A stretch of 64,000 nt of DNA, taken from assembly GCA_003508835.1 (NCBI GenBank), contig PUFA01000070.1:9003001-9067000 (forward strand), read 5' to 3'. The stretch comes from Eonycteris spelaea (Eukaryota > Chordata > Mammalia > Chiroptera > Pteropodidae). This document shows positions 25,141 to 37,300 of the stretch, in pieces (position 1 is the stretch's first letter; every line of letters begins with the position of its first letter). The position numbers were made by a program, and so were the translations under genes. Below the pieces are notes generated by a model that saw only the letters and a program-made list of their open reading frames with translations, ran no database searches and was not told where the DNA came from.

Positions 25141-26089
25141 AAAAACTACCAGGTTGTTTTACTGAACACCTCAAATTCATGACCTTAAAATGAGATTTGA
25201 ATTTTGATTGAGTTCCTTAAAAAAGGGTAATATCAAATCATAAAATTAATATTTATATGTGTTATGAGTCACATCTAAACCGAGGTATGAATATAAATTT
25301 TATTTCCTGTTTTAATTTCAGAGGAACTACTGTTTGGGAAAGCTATTAAGTAAATGTTTTGTAATTTACTGTTTCTCATTTTCAGTCATATCTTACTGAT
25401 TCCAGCGAGCTAATGTCCTGTCTCCTGAGATATACTTCAAACCTACCACACATTAAAAATCCTATAAGACTCTAGATGGTTTTCATTTAATTATTCATTA
25501 AGAAACATTTTTTCCCTATTGTAACAAATGTGAAGTTTTGCTTATTGTTCATAAAAAAATCTGTCAACTATCAAAAAAAAAAACCCCAAAAACCCAAAAC
25601 CACTGGGATTGCATCAAAAGGATTCAAGAGGCAACTTGAGGGGACTCCCACTGTCCAAAAATAGCATGATTTGAACATTAAAAAGAATAACAATTGTAAA
25701 GAATCTAAGCACATCAAAGTTATTAAAGTTCATGAATTCATAATAAATTTTTTAAACTCTGATCACTTTTAGAAGAATTACAGAACCAACTTACTATTCG
25801 TAAAATTAGCAAGTAAAGAAAAACAAATCAAATGCATATATAGCCTACCTTTTCTATATGAATTGTATTTCCAAATAACAAAATAGTGATGGATCCTTCC
25901 TTATAAAAGATTTCAAAATAATAAAGAAATAAATAATGATAACAGCACCACTTTGGAACCCCTAGTGAAACAGTTGATCTTGTCAAGGATTATCAAAGGT
26001 CACTAAAACCGTTAGGTTAAACAATGACTGGTATCAAAAAAAAAAACCTGTATATAAATATTCCTTATGAATACAAATGTGAAAAAACC

Positions 26090-27875
26090 ATAAGGAAATA
26101 TTAGCAAACCAAATTCAGAAATATATTTTTAAAAGGTTTATACACCGTAACCAAATACAATTTATTCCAGGAACACAAGGCTGGTTAAACATCCAAAAAT
26201 CAAGTAATGTTATATAGCATATTAAAAGAATAAAGGATGAAAAATACACGATTGTTTCAGTAGATTCAGAACAAGCATTTGACAAAATCTAACACCCATT
26301 CATGATAAAACCTTTCAACTAAGTAATAATAAAAGGGAATTTCCTCAATTTGATAAAGAACAGTTATGAAAACCCTAAGCTAACATCATTTTAACACTGA
26401 AAGACTGAATGCATTCCCCCTAAAATCAGAAACAAAGCAAGGGTGTCTGCTCCCACTATTTCTATTCAACCATGCTGGAAGTTCTAGATAATACACTAAG
26501 AAAAAGTAAATAAATAAACAACAACATGAAAAGAAAATAGCTTAAAGGCACCCAGATCTAAAAGGAAGAAGTTAAACTGTCTTTATTCACAAACAACAGT
26601 ATTGTCTATGTGGAAAATCCCACAGAACTCACAAAGAAATTACTAGAATAAATGAGTCCAGCAAGGTCATAGAATATAAAATCAATATACAAAAATCAAC
26701 CATATTTCTATATGCTAGCAATAAATAGACTGAAATGAAAGTAAGAAAACAATTTCTTATAATAGTATCAAAAGGAATTAAATACTTGGGAATAAATTTA
26801 ATAAAACAAATATAAGATTTATACACCGAAAATCATAAAATTGCTGAGAGAAATTAAAGAAGTAATTAAGATGGTGATTTTCTCCAATTTGATATATAGT
26901 TTCAGTATAACTCCTACCAAAATCCTAGCAGGCTTCTTTGTAGAAGTTGACAAGTTGACGGAAATGCAAGGAACCTAGGAAAACAAAAACAATTTTGAAA
27001 AAGAACAAAATTTAAAGACTTACATAGATTTGTTTCAAAACTTACAATAGAGCTAAAGTAATCAAGAGAATGTGGTATTGGTGTAAAGTCAGGAATGTAG
27101 ATCAATGGAACAGAATTGAGAGTTCAGAAAGAAACTCGTATTTACAGTCAATTAATTTTCAACAAAGGTGCCGATACAATTCAATGAGGAAAGAATTTAT
27201 CCACAAATAGTGTTGAGATAATTGAATATCCATATGTAAAAAAAGAAAAAGAAAAAAAGAAACTTAGAATTTTACCTCACATATACAAAAATTAATTCAA
27301 AATGCCTCACAGAATTAAATGTAAAAGCTGAAACAATAGCCTTCTAGAAGAAAACAGAAAATCTTTGAGATGGGCTAGCAAACTTCTCAGACACAACACC
27401 AAAAGCATAAGCCATAAAGAAAAATGTGATAAATTAGATTTCATTAAAATTTAAAACTTTTGACTTTCAAAAGTTACCACTAAGAAAATGAAAAAACAAG
27501 CCATAGCTGGAATATTACAAATTACATATCCGATAAAAGACTCGTATCTAGAATATATAAAGAAGTTTTATAACTCAATAATAAGACAATAAACCAATTT
27601 AAAATTGGGCAAAAGACTTGAATAGACATTTCATCAAAGACATCCAAATGACTAAGTACATGAAAAGATACTCAGAATAATTAGGCATTAGGGAAATGAA
27701 AATTAAAACCACAATGAGATACTACTATACACCCATTAGTATAGCTACAATAAAAAAGACAGGCAATAATAGGTTCTGATTAGGATGTAGAAAAACTAGA
27801 ACCCTCATACTTACTGGTGGAAATGTAAAACGATACAGCCACCTTGGAAAAGTTTGGCAGCTTCTTAAAAAGTTA
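26090..27875 (+). mobile_element. LINE-1 relic, ORF2 second half
   Basis: Sense LINE-1 ORF2. Landmarks are AAGGCTGGTTAAACATCC (about 26178), GATTCAGAACAAGCATTTGACAAAATC (about 26263), AGAAACAAAGCAAGGGTGTCTGCTCCCAC (about 26427), ATTAAAACCACAATGAGATACTACTATAC (about 27700). Many stops. It ends abruptly at about 27875, where antisense LINE-1 text begins. Confidence 0.85.
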
Positions 27876-27889
27876 ATCACATCTTGGCC

Positions 27890-28117
27890 ATGTAGCTTTA
27901 TAAAAAGTTTTGATATCTGGTAGGGAAGTCCTGCCCTTTTACCATTCTTCTTCAAAATTATCTTGGCTTCTCTTGGCTGTTTTGTCTTCCACAAAAATTT
28001 TAGGGTTTGTGAACATTCTGTGCAAAACCCTGTTGAGATTTTGAATGGAATTATGTTAAATTTATAAATTACTTTGGGAGAGCTTCCATCTTTTTGATAT
28101 TGTTTTCCTCCACTTAA
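27890..28117 (-). mobile_element. LINE-1 relic, antisense, left half
   Basis: TTTGATATCTGGTAGGGAAGTCCTGCCC and ATTTTGAATGGAATTATGTTAAATTTATA are inverted LINE-1 ORF2 text. The piece stops at about 28117 and resumes near 28610 after a different repeat. It forms a head-to-head pair with the LINE-1 on its left. Confidence 0.65.
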
Positions 28118-28605
28118 CCTAGTGTGTTAGTTATCTATTGCTGCAGAACAATATCACTGCAAACTTAGTGGTATAAAGCAACATATGTTTATTATCTCAC
28201 AGTTCGTATGGGTTAAATGTCTCAGTATGGCTTATCTAGACTGCAAAGCATTGGTCAGGGCTGAGTTCTCATCCAAGGCTCCAGTTGGGAAAAGAGGCAC
28301 TTTAGTGACATGAGTTTGGCAGCATTCAGTTCCTTGCAGAATTTTGGACTGAGGACCTCACTTTCTTGCTGAGTGTTGGCTGGGTGCTGCCTTCAGTTCT
28401 TTGCCATGTGGCCCTTTCCTTACAGCAGCTCACAACATGGCAGCTTGCTTCTTGAAAGCCAACAAGAACAAGTCACCTTTGCCATATTTCTATTTGTCAG
28501 AAGCAAATCACAAGCCCAGTCTATACTCAAGAAGAGGGCCTTAGACAAGGGTGTGAAGACCAGGAGGCAGAGATCATGGGAGCTAGCTTAGAGTTTACGA
28601 TATAC
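28118..28605. repeat. Interspersed repeat inserted in an antisense LINE-1
   Basis: GTGTTAGTTATCTATTGCTGCAGAACAATATC, TTAGTGGTATAAAGCAACA and TTTATTATCTCACAGTTCGTATGGG are a familiar mammalian repeat consensus (DNA-transposon or LTR class). I cannot settle the family. LINE-1 text continues on both sides, so it inserted later. Confidence 0.5.
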
Positions 28606-29235
28606 AGTATACCTTTCCATTTAATAATTTCTCCATAAAATTCTTATGCATCTTATATCGGGTTTATCCATATGTACTTCTCAGTTTTTAATGTTATCGT
28701 AAATGTGGCTTTAAAAATAGGCATAATTATTACTTCGGTATAGGAAGACTATTGAATTATGGATACTGATCTTTTATCTAGCAATCTTGTTGAACTCTCT
28801 TATTAGCTTCAACAATTTACCTGTTGATTCACTTAGATTTTCCTAATAAATATAATTTGTGAATTGTCATAAATATCATCTGTGAATAATGTTTCTTTTC
28901 CTGCAATCCTTATATCATTTATTTCTTTTTTCTGGCTTATTGGACAATAAAACCTCCAATAAAATATTTAACAGAAGTTGTGATACCAGGCCTGTTCCCT
29001 GATAAACTCTGTATCTGGTTTACCAGTATGTTCTTTTTCTTTTCTAGTTTGCTAAAAGCTTTGAAAATGAATAGGTATTTAATTTTATCAAATGCTTTTT
29101 CTGCAATGACAAGGAGGATCAAATTGAGTTCTTATCTTTAATTTTTTGATGTGGTAAATTATACATATTTCTAATGTTAATCCCTTCTCACATCCTTGGG
29201 AATAAATACTACTTGGTCATAAAATACATATTTTA
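28606..29235 (-). mobile_element. LINE-1 relic, antisense, right half
   Basis: GATCTTTTATCTAGCAATCTTGTTGAAC, CCAGGCCTGTTCCCTGATAAACTC and CACATCCTTGGGAATAAATACTACTTGG are inverted LINE-1 reverse-transcriptase text. Continuous with the piece ending near 28117. Confidence 0.7.
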
Positions 29236-30085
29236 TGACTTTTGCATTTGTGTCTTTATAATTTACTTTTCTTCTTCCATCCTTGTGTAGTTTTTGTTTT
29301 AAAGTTTATACCAACCAATCAAATTGTGAAGTTTTTCTTCTTTTTCTATTTCTTGGAACAAAGTACCAAGATTTGAATTATCTGTTCTTTGAAAGTTTCA
29401 TAGCACTCTCACATCAAACTACATGATTTTTTTCCAGTATAAATGTTTAAACTATAAACTTCTAATTTCAGCAAGATCTTAGATATTTCCACACTAGTCA
29501 GTGCCCTCTTTTAGAGTCCAGAATAGCTATTGTAAATATTTACCATTCTCAAGCTTTCTCCCTATAGTCTTAGCATGTAATATTCATCTGCTTTCTTCAA
29601 CCTTTTCATCTCTACTGGCTTCCTTCCTCAGCATATTGATAATCATTTTAAAAAGACAAATCAAAAATACACATACAAAACAAATAACAGCCCTTCCCCT
29701 GAGCTCTAAGTTCTTCTCTGCCTCTTCTTGTTCTTTTAATTTTCCCCGTAGTCAAGAGTAATCTACATTTGCTGACTAAGTGTCCTCATCCATCATTACT
29801 TTTTTTCCCCTTTCATTTTTTACTGTATTTTAAGTTATGTTAGAGTTGGGAAATCATTAGTGGGTTATATAAAAATAAAACATAACCAGATTTGCATTTC
29901 TGAAAGATCACAGTGGTGCCTACACTGTAAAGAAAAGATTGGAAGTGAGTGAAACAGATCTAAATTAAGAAGCTTAACTAGGATACTAACAGTGGGAATG
30001 GAAAGAAGTAGATGGATTTAAGATCTGTTATAGGATGTGAAGGATGAGGAAATCAAAGATTAAAAGTGAGTTTCCAGCTGAATAA
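29236..30085. other. Intergenic, nothing assigned
   Basis: No exon or named repeat. A short stretch (GATCACAGTGGTGCCTACACTG, about 29908) may be a very old repeat. Confidence 0.45.
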
Positions 30086-30089
30086 TGGA

Positions 30090-30685
30090 TTTTGATGATA
30101 TTTATTGAATGTAAAATACAAATTAAGAAATCTGACTACATAATTTTAAGAAATTCCTACATGGTAAAAAACCACAAAAGGAAAGCCAAAAGTCAGATCA
30201 TAAACCAGGAGGGGGAAGGAAATGTATGCAACTCATTTCACAAAAGGCTAATGTCCAAAATATATGTAGAGTTCCTACAAAGCAATCTAAATTCTATATC
30301 CAACAAAAATGGGAAAATACATAAATAGTCATAAAAAAGAAAAAAGGAAATATGATGGTTCTTAAACGTATAAAAAGATGCTCAACCTCATTCATAATTT
30401 TTAAAAAGTAAAATAAAGACAACACTGAGATACCATTTTACACCTATTAGAAGGGCAAACAAAAAAAAAGCAATAATAAACTGAGGTGAGGACAGAAAAA
30501 CAAGTACTCTCCTACATTGTTGGTAAGACTGTAAAATGGTAATAACCAATATGGAGGGCATTTTGGCAACACCTATCAAAATTAAAATGTATATACATTT
30601 TGACTCAGCAATTCTACTTCTAGAAATTTATCCTACATGTGTATGTACAAACCTGCAAAATGACAAAATATATAATATTTTTAAA
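30090..30685 (+). mobile_element. LINE-1 relic, sense, left part
   Basis: AATGTCCAAAATATATGTAGAGTTCCTACAAAG, GAGATACCATTTTACACCTATTAGAAGG and GACTCAGCAATTCTACTTCTAG are LINE-1 ORF2/3' text. It is interrupted by a nested insertion and resumes at about 30905. Confidence 0.75.
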
Positions 30686-30689
30686 ATTT

Positions 30690-30900
30690 ATTGATTTAAA
30701 TTAGTTTCAAGTATACAGTACATTGGTTAGACATCTTTATAGTTCATAAGGACTTATAATCTTATTCACTCTAGCAGCATTGTGATAGTTAGGGTAACCA
30801 TAAAACATATGATCCAAATTGGGACACTTTTTATAAGAGAAAGAGGGTACTACTAATATTTAAGTTGAGAAAGCTGGCATAGCTGTCTGTCCCAAGCAAG
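30690..30900 (-). mobile_element. Nested LINE tail insertion, related to 15619-15825
   Basis: TTAGTTTCAAGTATACAGTACATTGGTTAGACATCTTTATAG repeats the start of the 15.6-kb insert (TTGGTTTCAAGTATGCAGTACATTGG...), in the same orientation and also inside a LINE-1. The rest diverges. The exact right edge is not clear. Confidence 0.55.
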
Positions 30901-30904
30901 CCAG

Positions 30905-31330
30905 GAGATACAGTCACTCTAATAACAACAAAAGATGGAAAATAATACAAATATTCACCAATAAGGAGACTATAAAAATAATGATACATCTTGACAATGG
31001 AATACTACATAGCCATAAAGGGAAGCACATTATATAGTGATTTGGAAGGTTCTCCCAGATGCATAGTTAAAACTATTTTAAAGAAAAACTATAGAACAGT
31101 GCTTACAGTATATTACCATTTGTGTAAAAGAGCAAAAATGGAATTGCTTAGTTATGAATAAAACATATCTGGAAGGATATATAGAAAGCCAATAACAATG
31201 TTTGCTTCTGGGAATGGTAAGTTGGTAGCCAGGAAACAGAAACAGAAGGGTGACTTCACTATATGCTCTTTTGTACCTTTTGAATTTTGAACCAGATCAA
31301 TAAATGAAACTGTAAAAGAAAATGGTCTTA
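30905..31330 (+). mobile_element. LINE-1 relic, sense, right part
   Basis: ACAATGGAATACTACATAGCCATAAAGG, then GAATGGTAAGTTGGTAGCCAGG: the 3' part continuing the element at 30090-30685. Confidence 0.7.
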
Positions 31331-32755
31331 GTAATGAGTTGGCTAATTGATAAGTTTTATGACCTATACTTTTTCCCCTGATTTAGCTTGTATGCTGAAT
31401 AATTAAAATCCTGTTAAAATTGTAATCCTATAAAGTTCCTTAGACAGTGTTAAAATCATTTTAATTCTGCTATAGAAGAACAAGAATTGTGCAAAACAAA
31501 ACTAAGATGATACTTCAGAAAAACTTGAAATCAATTACCAGTATTATACCAATCACAGAATACTTATATGTAGTATTACCTTTTTCCAATCTCTGTATTT
31601 AATAATTCTCACAAAACAGCAATTATATTAGTAGACATTTTTATACATCATAAATTTATTTGGCACCTTCTGTACTTTTTACTGTGATTTTTCATCTAAT
31701 AAAACTGGACTGGAATGATAAATACAAATAAGTGAGTAAATATACTTAGCCTTAAAAGTCTCTAACCTAAGTGGTAGTTACTATATAAATTACCTGATAA
31801 TCTAAAATTGTTTTATCTAAAAATTTCCCAAAGGTCAGAGAGCTGTAACAACAGCTTTTAGCTAACTGATAGGCTAAAGTGGATGGAGTAAAAAATTTCT
31901 AATTACATAAGATCTTGAGAAATTAAGGCTTATGGAATGTTCAAGTAGATAAATGTGGTTAAAAATTAATTTTACCTAGTCTTTTAGAGAAGTTTTGTTC
32001 ACTGTATGCTAATACAAGATTCTTAAAACATCTTTCTTATTCTTTGTTAAAAAAACAAGTATGAAAATGCCATCAACCACACTCTGAAGGTTTTTTCTTT
32101 TTGCTGTTTCAAATTCTTTCAAATTAACTTTGATTTACAAGGAGTTTTAAAAAATCTTTTTTAGGGACTTTTGCAAAATCTACATTCTCTTAGCATATTA
32201 TAATCATTCAGACTTGCTATCGTCTATTCTGGACATCAGAGAGACCAAATTACAGGAGACATTATTTGGCAAAATAGAGAAAATGTGTATTAGGCATCAT
32301 AAATCTGACTGGTGAGATGATATATTTGATTTTTTTACATGCTCATATTTACACTTTTTTAGTACTAAAAATTTGTTTTTGTAATTGCTAAGCCAAAGAA
32401 GAATCAGGAAAGCACACTGGAATATCTCACAGATACATCTGAACCTATATGAAATTTCATTTATTCCATAAAGGTCTAATGTCAAGTTAAAACATGTTCA
32501 CCAACACCATAGTGCTCTAGCCAGAATCTAAATCCTATTCAAATACATCTGCTTACTATTCGGTGGCCTTGATTACTATTTTTAAACTTTCAACACCAGT
32601 GAATCCCTTAAAGCCCATAAACCCAAAGCAACACAATAACAGAATCAGGTTAGTTTCATCATTTTCAAGGAATGAATGAGAAGTGAGGATAGAGAAGTGT
32701 TAAGTATAATGACTCTTTCGAAAACCTTAGTGGTGGAAGGAATACAGATCAGAGT
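31331..32755. other. Intergenic, nothing assigned
   Basis: A/T-rich, no open frame of interest, no named repeat. Confidence 0.5.
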
Positions 32756-32760
32756 TAAAT

Positions 32761-32965
32761 TTTTTTTTAAGTGAGGCAACCCTTGGTTGACCTCACAGAT
32801 TGCAAGGAAATTGTCAGCTTACAATCCCTTATTTTTTAATTTTTAAGGCCTACAGCACCTGATCTTCCTCGGTGGTCTCCCATCCAAGTACCAACCAGGC
32901 CAGACCCTGCTTAGCTTCCGAGATCAGACAGCATTGGGCTTGTTCAGGGTGGCATGGCCATAGAT
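32761..32965 (-). repeat. 5S-rRNA-derived SINE, copy 1
   Basis: On the minus strand the 5' ~118 bp match 5S rRNA (ATGGCCATGCCACCCTGAAC, TCGGAAGCTAAGCAGGGTCT, TACTTGGATGGGAGACC, GGTGCTGTAGGCC) with scattered changes. A non-5S tail of about 75 bp follows, then an A-run. The same tail is in copy 2, so this is a SINE and not an isolated 5S pseudogene. The 5S part would carry an internal pol III promoter. GAGTTAAAT and GAGTTGAAAT flank it as a likely worn target duplication. 5S-derived SINEs (MEG-RS/MEG-RL type) are known from fruit bats. Confidence 0.88.
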
Positions 32966-33435
32966 CATAAGAGTTGAAATATATCAATTATACCTGTTTG
33001 TTTGTTTTTTTAAAGAGCAATATTGCTGGAAAATCTAAATTATATAAAGCTGCTTAACTGAAATGTATTTTAAGGTAATCACACACAGAGTCAAAATAGG
33101 TAATGCTTCTTAAGATGGCAGAGACTTGAGTATATTTAAATACTGAAGGATAGTCATTAGAAAGGAAGAAATTGAAAAGCAAAAAGTAAGTGGAGAGATT
33201 AAGTGGAGGAAGTGGAGGAAGGCGTCCTCTTTAATTATATCTGAAGGGATAGATATGGGTTTTAAGCATAATGGCAGGATATTGAAGGCGTCTTTGTGAA
33301 GTAGTGGGGTGAAGTAGAGAAGCTTTGAAGGAAGGTTGACTATGAAGCTACCTTTAGGATGTAGTTGAATATTCTTCTCACAGTTCAAATTCTTCAACAA
33401 GGCAGACCCTACCTATATCCTCAGCTTCACTGGTC
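32966..33435. other. Intergenic, nothing assigned
   Basis: A 96-codon minus-strand open frame (33110-33400) has no recognisable domain. Probably an old repeat relic. Confidence 0.4.
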
Positions 33436-33439
33436 CACA

Positions 33440-33855
33440 CAAATTCTCAAACCCAACCAAACTTTCATTCCAATCAAACTGATCTAGAGTCCTTCAAATA
33501 TTCCTCTTATTCTCTTTGTTTTTGCAGAGCCCTCTGTCTGGAACACCTTTCTCTTCATCTCCCTGCAAACATCTCCCATCCTTTGAGAGTTGGCTCCCAT
33601 CACCCAACATTACTTGAGGCCTTACCTTCTTTCTCTTAGCTGCCCTTCACCTTGGGCCTAATTAGGTGCTCTTTCTTTATACATTCCTCTGCATATCTCA
33701 TCGTCTCAGCATTTTTCATTAGAAATTTTAAATACTGGCTTTCTTACTTCTTCTAATAATTAGAAATTGATTTTTTGTTTTTAATTTCTGGACTTCCTAG
33801 CACTGGGCCTGGCACACTACAGGCCAATGAATAATATTTACTGAATGAATGGAAG
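33440..33855 (+). repeat. LINE-2 3' end
   Basis: GAGCCCTCTGTCTGGAACACC, TTGAGGCCTTACCTTCTTTC, CATTCCTCTGCATATCTCATC and the terminal GGCACACTACAGGCCAATGAATAATATTTACTGAATGAATGG are the L2 3' end in sense orientation. Confidence 0.78.
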
Positions 33856-35295
33856 ATGATTATGTCAGCGCTCCCAGCACTTAAATTTTATCCAGTAAAA
33901 TAGATTAGCTTTACAATGAGGAAACTAAGGCAGAAGGCAAGTGCACCGATAATAACATTAGCAGAACAAAAATTACTGAAAAAAACTTATTTTAAATAAT
34001 CTTTCACTTAGAATAATTAACATCCTAGCAATAGTCTAAAGAGTTGAACAAATAAGAATCTCCAAATCTGTTATAACAAGTAAACATTCTCCAAACACAA
34101 ACATCAAGTTTCCAATTTTGTACCACACAGGATTTAGCTTTATTTATGGATTCAAACTCATTAAGCGTAATTCTCCCCCATATGCCACAAAACTCTGGAA
34201 CAACCAGGGCCTGACCTAAAAACCTACTATTAGAGATACAAGAAAGAGTTTTCTTTCACTTACCAAAGCCTCATTTCTAGCTGGCCATGTTACAGTTGGC
34301 TAATACTTTTGCACAGATTTAACTAGATGGTCCTTTTCAAATTAGAAACAAACAAACAAAGGACCTGACATTGCTGAGCTTTAACCACGTGGGATAAAAC
34401 TAGTTCTTCTTGAATATCTTATACTTTACACAATGCTATGTCCCTCCCAAGTCACCAGTTCATGCTCCACTCTCATGCAAAGGTAGCACTACTGTAGTAA
34501 AAGAAGAATCATCCAAAGGTCAAAATGCAGCTGGAGACTGTTCTCTATGCAAACAACCTCCCCTTCTACAGGTAGATTTTCTTCACTGCCCAACCAGTTC
34601 CTATTATCTGAGAGAACTAGGGAGAGAATGAGGAACTCATTGCTGATTATAATTAAGGTTAATTCAAAAAAGCAAGAGTAGAAAATAAAAGGACGCAAAT
34701 AACTGGGTAATGTTTAGAAATCCCCTAATATGTGGTTTCTCTTGACAGCTTAAAAAGCCTCAGAGAAATAACATTCCCATAAAACAAGGAAAACATTAGC
34801 CTGATACATTTGCAAAATCTAATACTGACTTGTGTTTATACAAAGACACAGAACTCATGGAAAACCGTGCATGAGAGCTAGGGCAAGCTGGAATCCCTGA
34901 ATTAGAGTCCTACACCCATAGAAAAGGGTAGAAAGAGGAAAACTACAAAAGGGAAAAACAAACAAAAAGAAAAGAAAGGTCACTCCACCTGTTTTCAAAC
35001 CAAATAAACCCTCCAACCCTAACCAAGGCAAAGAATTACCTTTCCACATAACATACCAGAGTATGATTTTGACATTTATTTTATTTTTTTATTTTGATAT
35101 TTATTTTCCCAGTTACCCGTAATGCTCATTTTAATCCAAAAATGAAGTGATATTTTGTGATGCAGCCAGCCTCTAGGCAACTCTCAGTACTGTATCATAA
35201 TGCTTCCATATTAAATGCTTTCTTCAGAGATGAGGTCATTTCCTGGGATAATTTAATTCAATGGTTTATTTTGGGAAGAACTGCATGATGGAGAG
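33856..35295. other. Intergenic, nothing assigned
   Basis: Low repeat density, no exon seen. Short open frames at 34410-34698 on both strands have no domain. Confidence 0.45.
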
Positions 35296-35299
35296 TGCC

Positions 35300-35515
35300 T
35301 CACAGACAGAGACTTGGGTTTGATTCCGGACCCTATTACTTACTAGCTGGATTATCTTAGTCAAAGAAGTCCTAATTTCTGAGTCTTAGTTTCCTCATCT
35401 TCAAACTAAGGCTAATGACTACTTTGTAGGTCTCTGGTAAGAGGGAAAGTGAGACTATATAATGTGGTTGGCCTACCACAAGCACTAGATAATAGCTATT
35501 ATTTACATGAGTTCC
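35300..35515 (+). repeat. MIR SINE
   Basis: GACTTGGGTTTGATTCCGGACCC, TTACTTACTAGCTGG, GAGTCTTAGTTTCCTCATCTTCAAACTAAGG and ACAAGCACTAGATAATAGC: full-length MIR order. Confidence 0.83.
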
Positions 35516-36039
35516 TAGTAAACATAGATGCTGTTAGGCGATGTGAAGATACAGGTGAATGTTCTTTTCTAGTTGCACATGATAAAAATTCCTGAGTGTG
35601 CTGAGTTTTCAAAATTTAATTTTTGCTTCACTTCTTTTCTGCCCCTAAGTAACACAAGAGCAAGCAATTACAATAACTAAAATTTTGGAAGTATTTAACG
35701 GCTTATAAAATGTTTAAGGGCTCAGAGTCAAAAACATCCAAGTCCTTAACAGCCACCAAATAATTGGTGGAGATGAAAGGAGAACCCAGGCATCCTAGCA
35801 ACTACCATGATGACCTTATCGCGCGGCCTTGTGACCTTACTAAAGTGCCCAGGGAGGGGTCTGTTTCTGGTTGGAGTATTTTCTGGTCATTTGACTTCTC
35901 ACTCACCAGTACCGCGTATCAGAGTAGGCATTCATTTGGCCTCCATACCGTACTATGCGGTGGGTTACTGAGGGCCTGTCTGGCCTTCAAATGTCGAAGG
36001 TCACTAAGTGGCCTCTTGAACAGGGATCACTGTTAACCG

Positions 36040-37300
36040 AGTGTAAAGAGGCACCACTCTCTCTCTCTCCGAGGATTCCATCTTTTCTGACCCCGCCGCG
36101 TCTTGGGGGAGCTCGCCGGGCTTCACAGCCACCCAGCCTCGTTTTCCGCTCTGAGCACCTGCACAGACGGCCATCCGCAGGAAACCCAGCGCGAGGAATC
36201 CTCAGACTTTGACGAGCGACCCACCGCCTTGCTCTCATTGGGTAGCCTCATCTTTTCTCCGCCCCCAATTTTTTTTTTCCTTCCTCAACGATTGGACCTC
36301 GACATTGTCCATCCCAACTCCCGACCACCGCTTTCGCCTCTCCACGCATGGACCCCTGTCGCCCCGTTTTCTTCCCTAGCGGTGAATTACTCATCCATCC
36401 CGGTCCAAGGGGTACCGGTGTATCGACTGTGGCCCGAGCCTTAAGGGACAGGCCCCTCCTCCTGCTCCAACCCCACCCACCAAGTCTCTACTCTCCACCT
36501 CTCAGGCTTCGCACTCCATCACAGAGCTCCCCCCACCTGACTTCATCCGCGATTCCTCCGCCCCTCCTTCCAACCACTGCTCAGACGCCTTGGTCGCTCT
36601 GGCGGAGAGGGCGACGTGTTTGGGGATGCGCTCCATGAGGGCTCTGCAGAATGCGCTGAACAGGGTTGCAGTCACTGCACGCGGGTAGCTGGATCACCTG
36701 AGCCGGAGCCCCGTCCTTGGCGGGGGCGTCCGGCAGCACCTCAGTGAGGCCGCGGCGCAGGGCAGGGAGACGTCGCACAGCCGCCAGCCGCAGCACCAGG
36801 ATCAGTAAGGCTTGCGGGACAGGGGCAGGGAACAGGCTCACACTCGCTAGTCCCGACTCGCATTCCCTCGGGAGAGCATTTCATCTCCCCTCTCTTCTCG
36901 CTCACTAGCTTGCTATGCCTTTTTCCTTTAGATTTAGGGAATTGGGTCCGCGCGCTGGGGCGGTAACGTGCCGTCCGCCCGGGAGGGCGTTTGGGCAGTC
37001 GGTCCTCGGGATGGTGCCTGTCCAAGGTGCGTACCTAACTGGGAACGCAGTGAGCCGCGTGTTTCTCGGTGCACGTGTCTCAGTGCTGGGCCGCCCATCT
37101 TCACCCATCCTCTCCTCCCAGGTGCTCGTGTGTATTTTAGGGGTGCGTGGGTATGCAACAGCCTCCCGCCTAGAGTCCTGCGCTGTACTTGGGTCTGTCT
37201 GTGTGGTATGTCTGTGTTTCGGCGTGTAACGTGTGATGCGCGTATATTATTGGTGCGCAAGTACGTGCGTGTGTCGTTTGCATACGCGTTGCGTTTTGCA
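36040..37300. promoter_or_regulatory. CpG-rich promoter block of GLS2
   Basis: CpG dinucleotides become dense from about 36080 and stay dense to about 37290, well above the flanks (counts not computed). The block covers sequence before exon 1, exon 1 itself and the first ~500 bp of intron 1. No TATA box stands out. GLS2 is reported to have a second, shorter transcript starting in intron 1 (LGA), and the intronic part of the island could serve it; that is inference. Several open frames here on both strands are explained by high GC. Confidence 0.7.
36626..36804 (+). CDS. GLS2: GLS2 exon 1 (transit peptide), with an in-frame TAG
   Basis: The ATG at 36626 gives [13 protein letters not shown], then TAG at 36686-36688 (codon 21). 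From about codon 22 the same frame again matches human ([26 protein letters not shown]) up to GATCA|GTAAGG (donor 36805). Between 36666 and 36700 the text fits human better in a shifted frame (SHC-like AGTCACTGC at 36670). This means two small indels that cancel, net -3 bp (179 against 182 nt expected). As read, the transit peptide would end prematurely. A second ATG at 36635 is also upstream of the TAG. Confidence 0.85.

Noticed and set aside
32761..32965. Functional 5S rRNA gene
   Set aside because: Diverged from 5S rRNA, lacks a clean T-run terminator after the 5S part, and shares a non-5S tail with a second copy: a SINE, not an rRNA gene.
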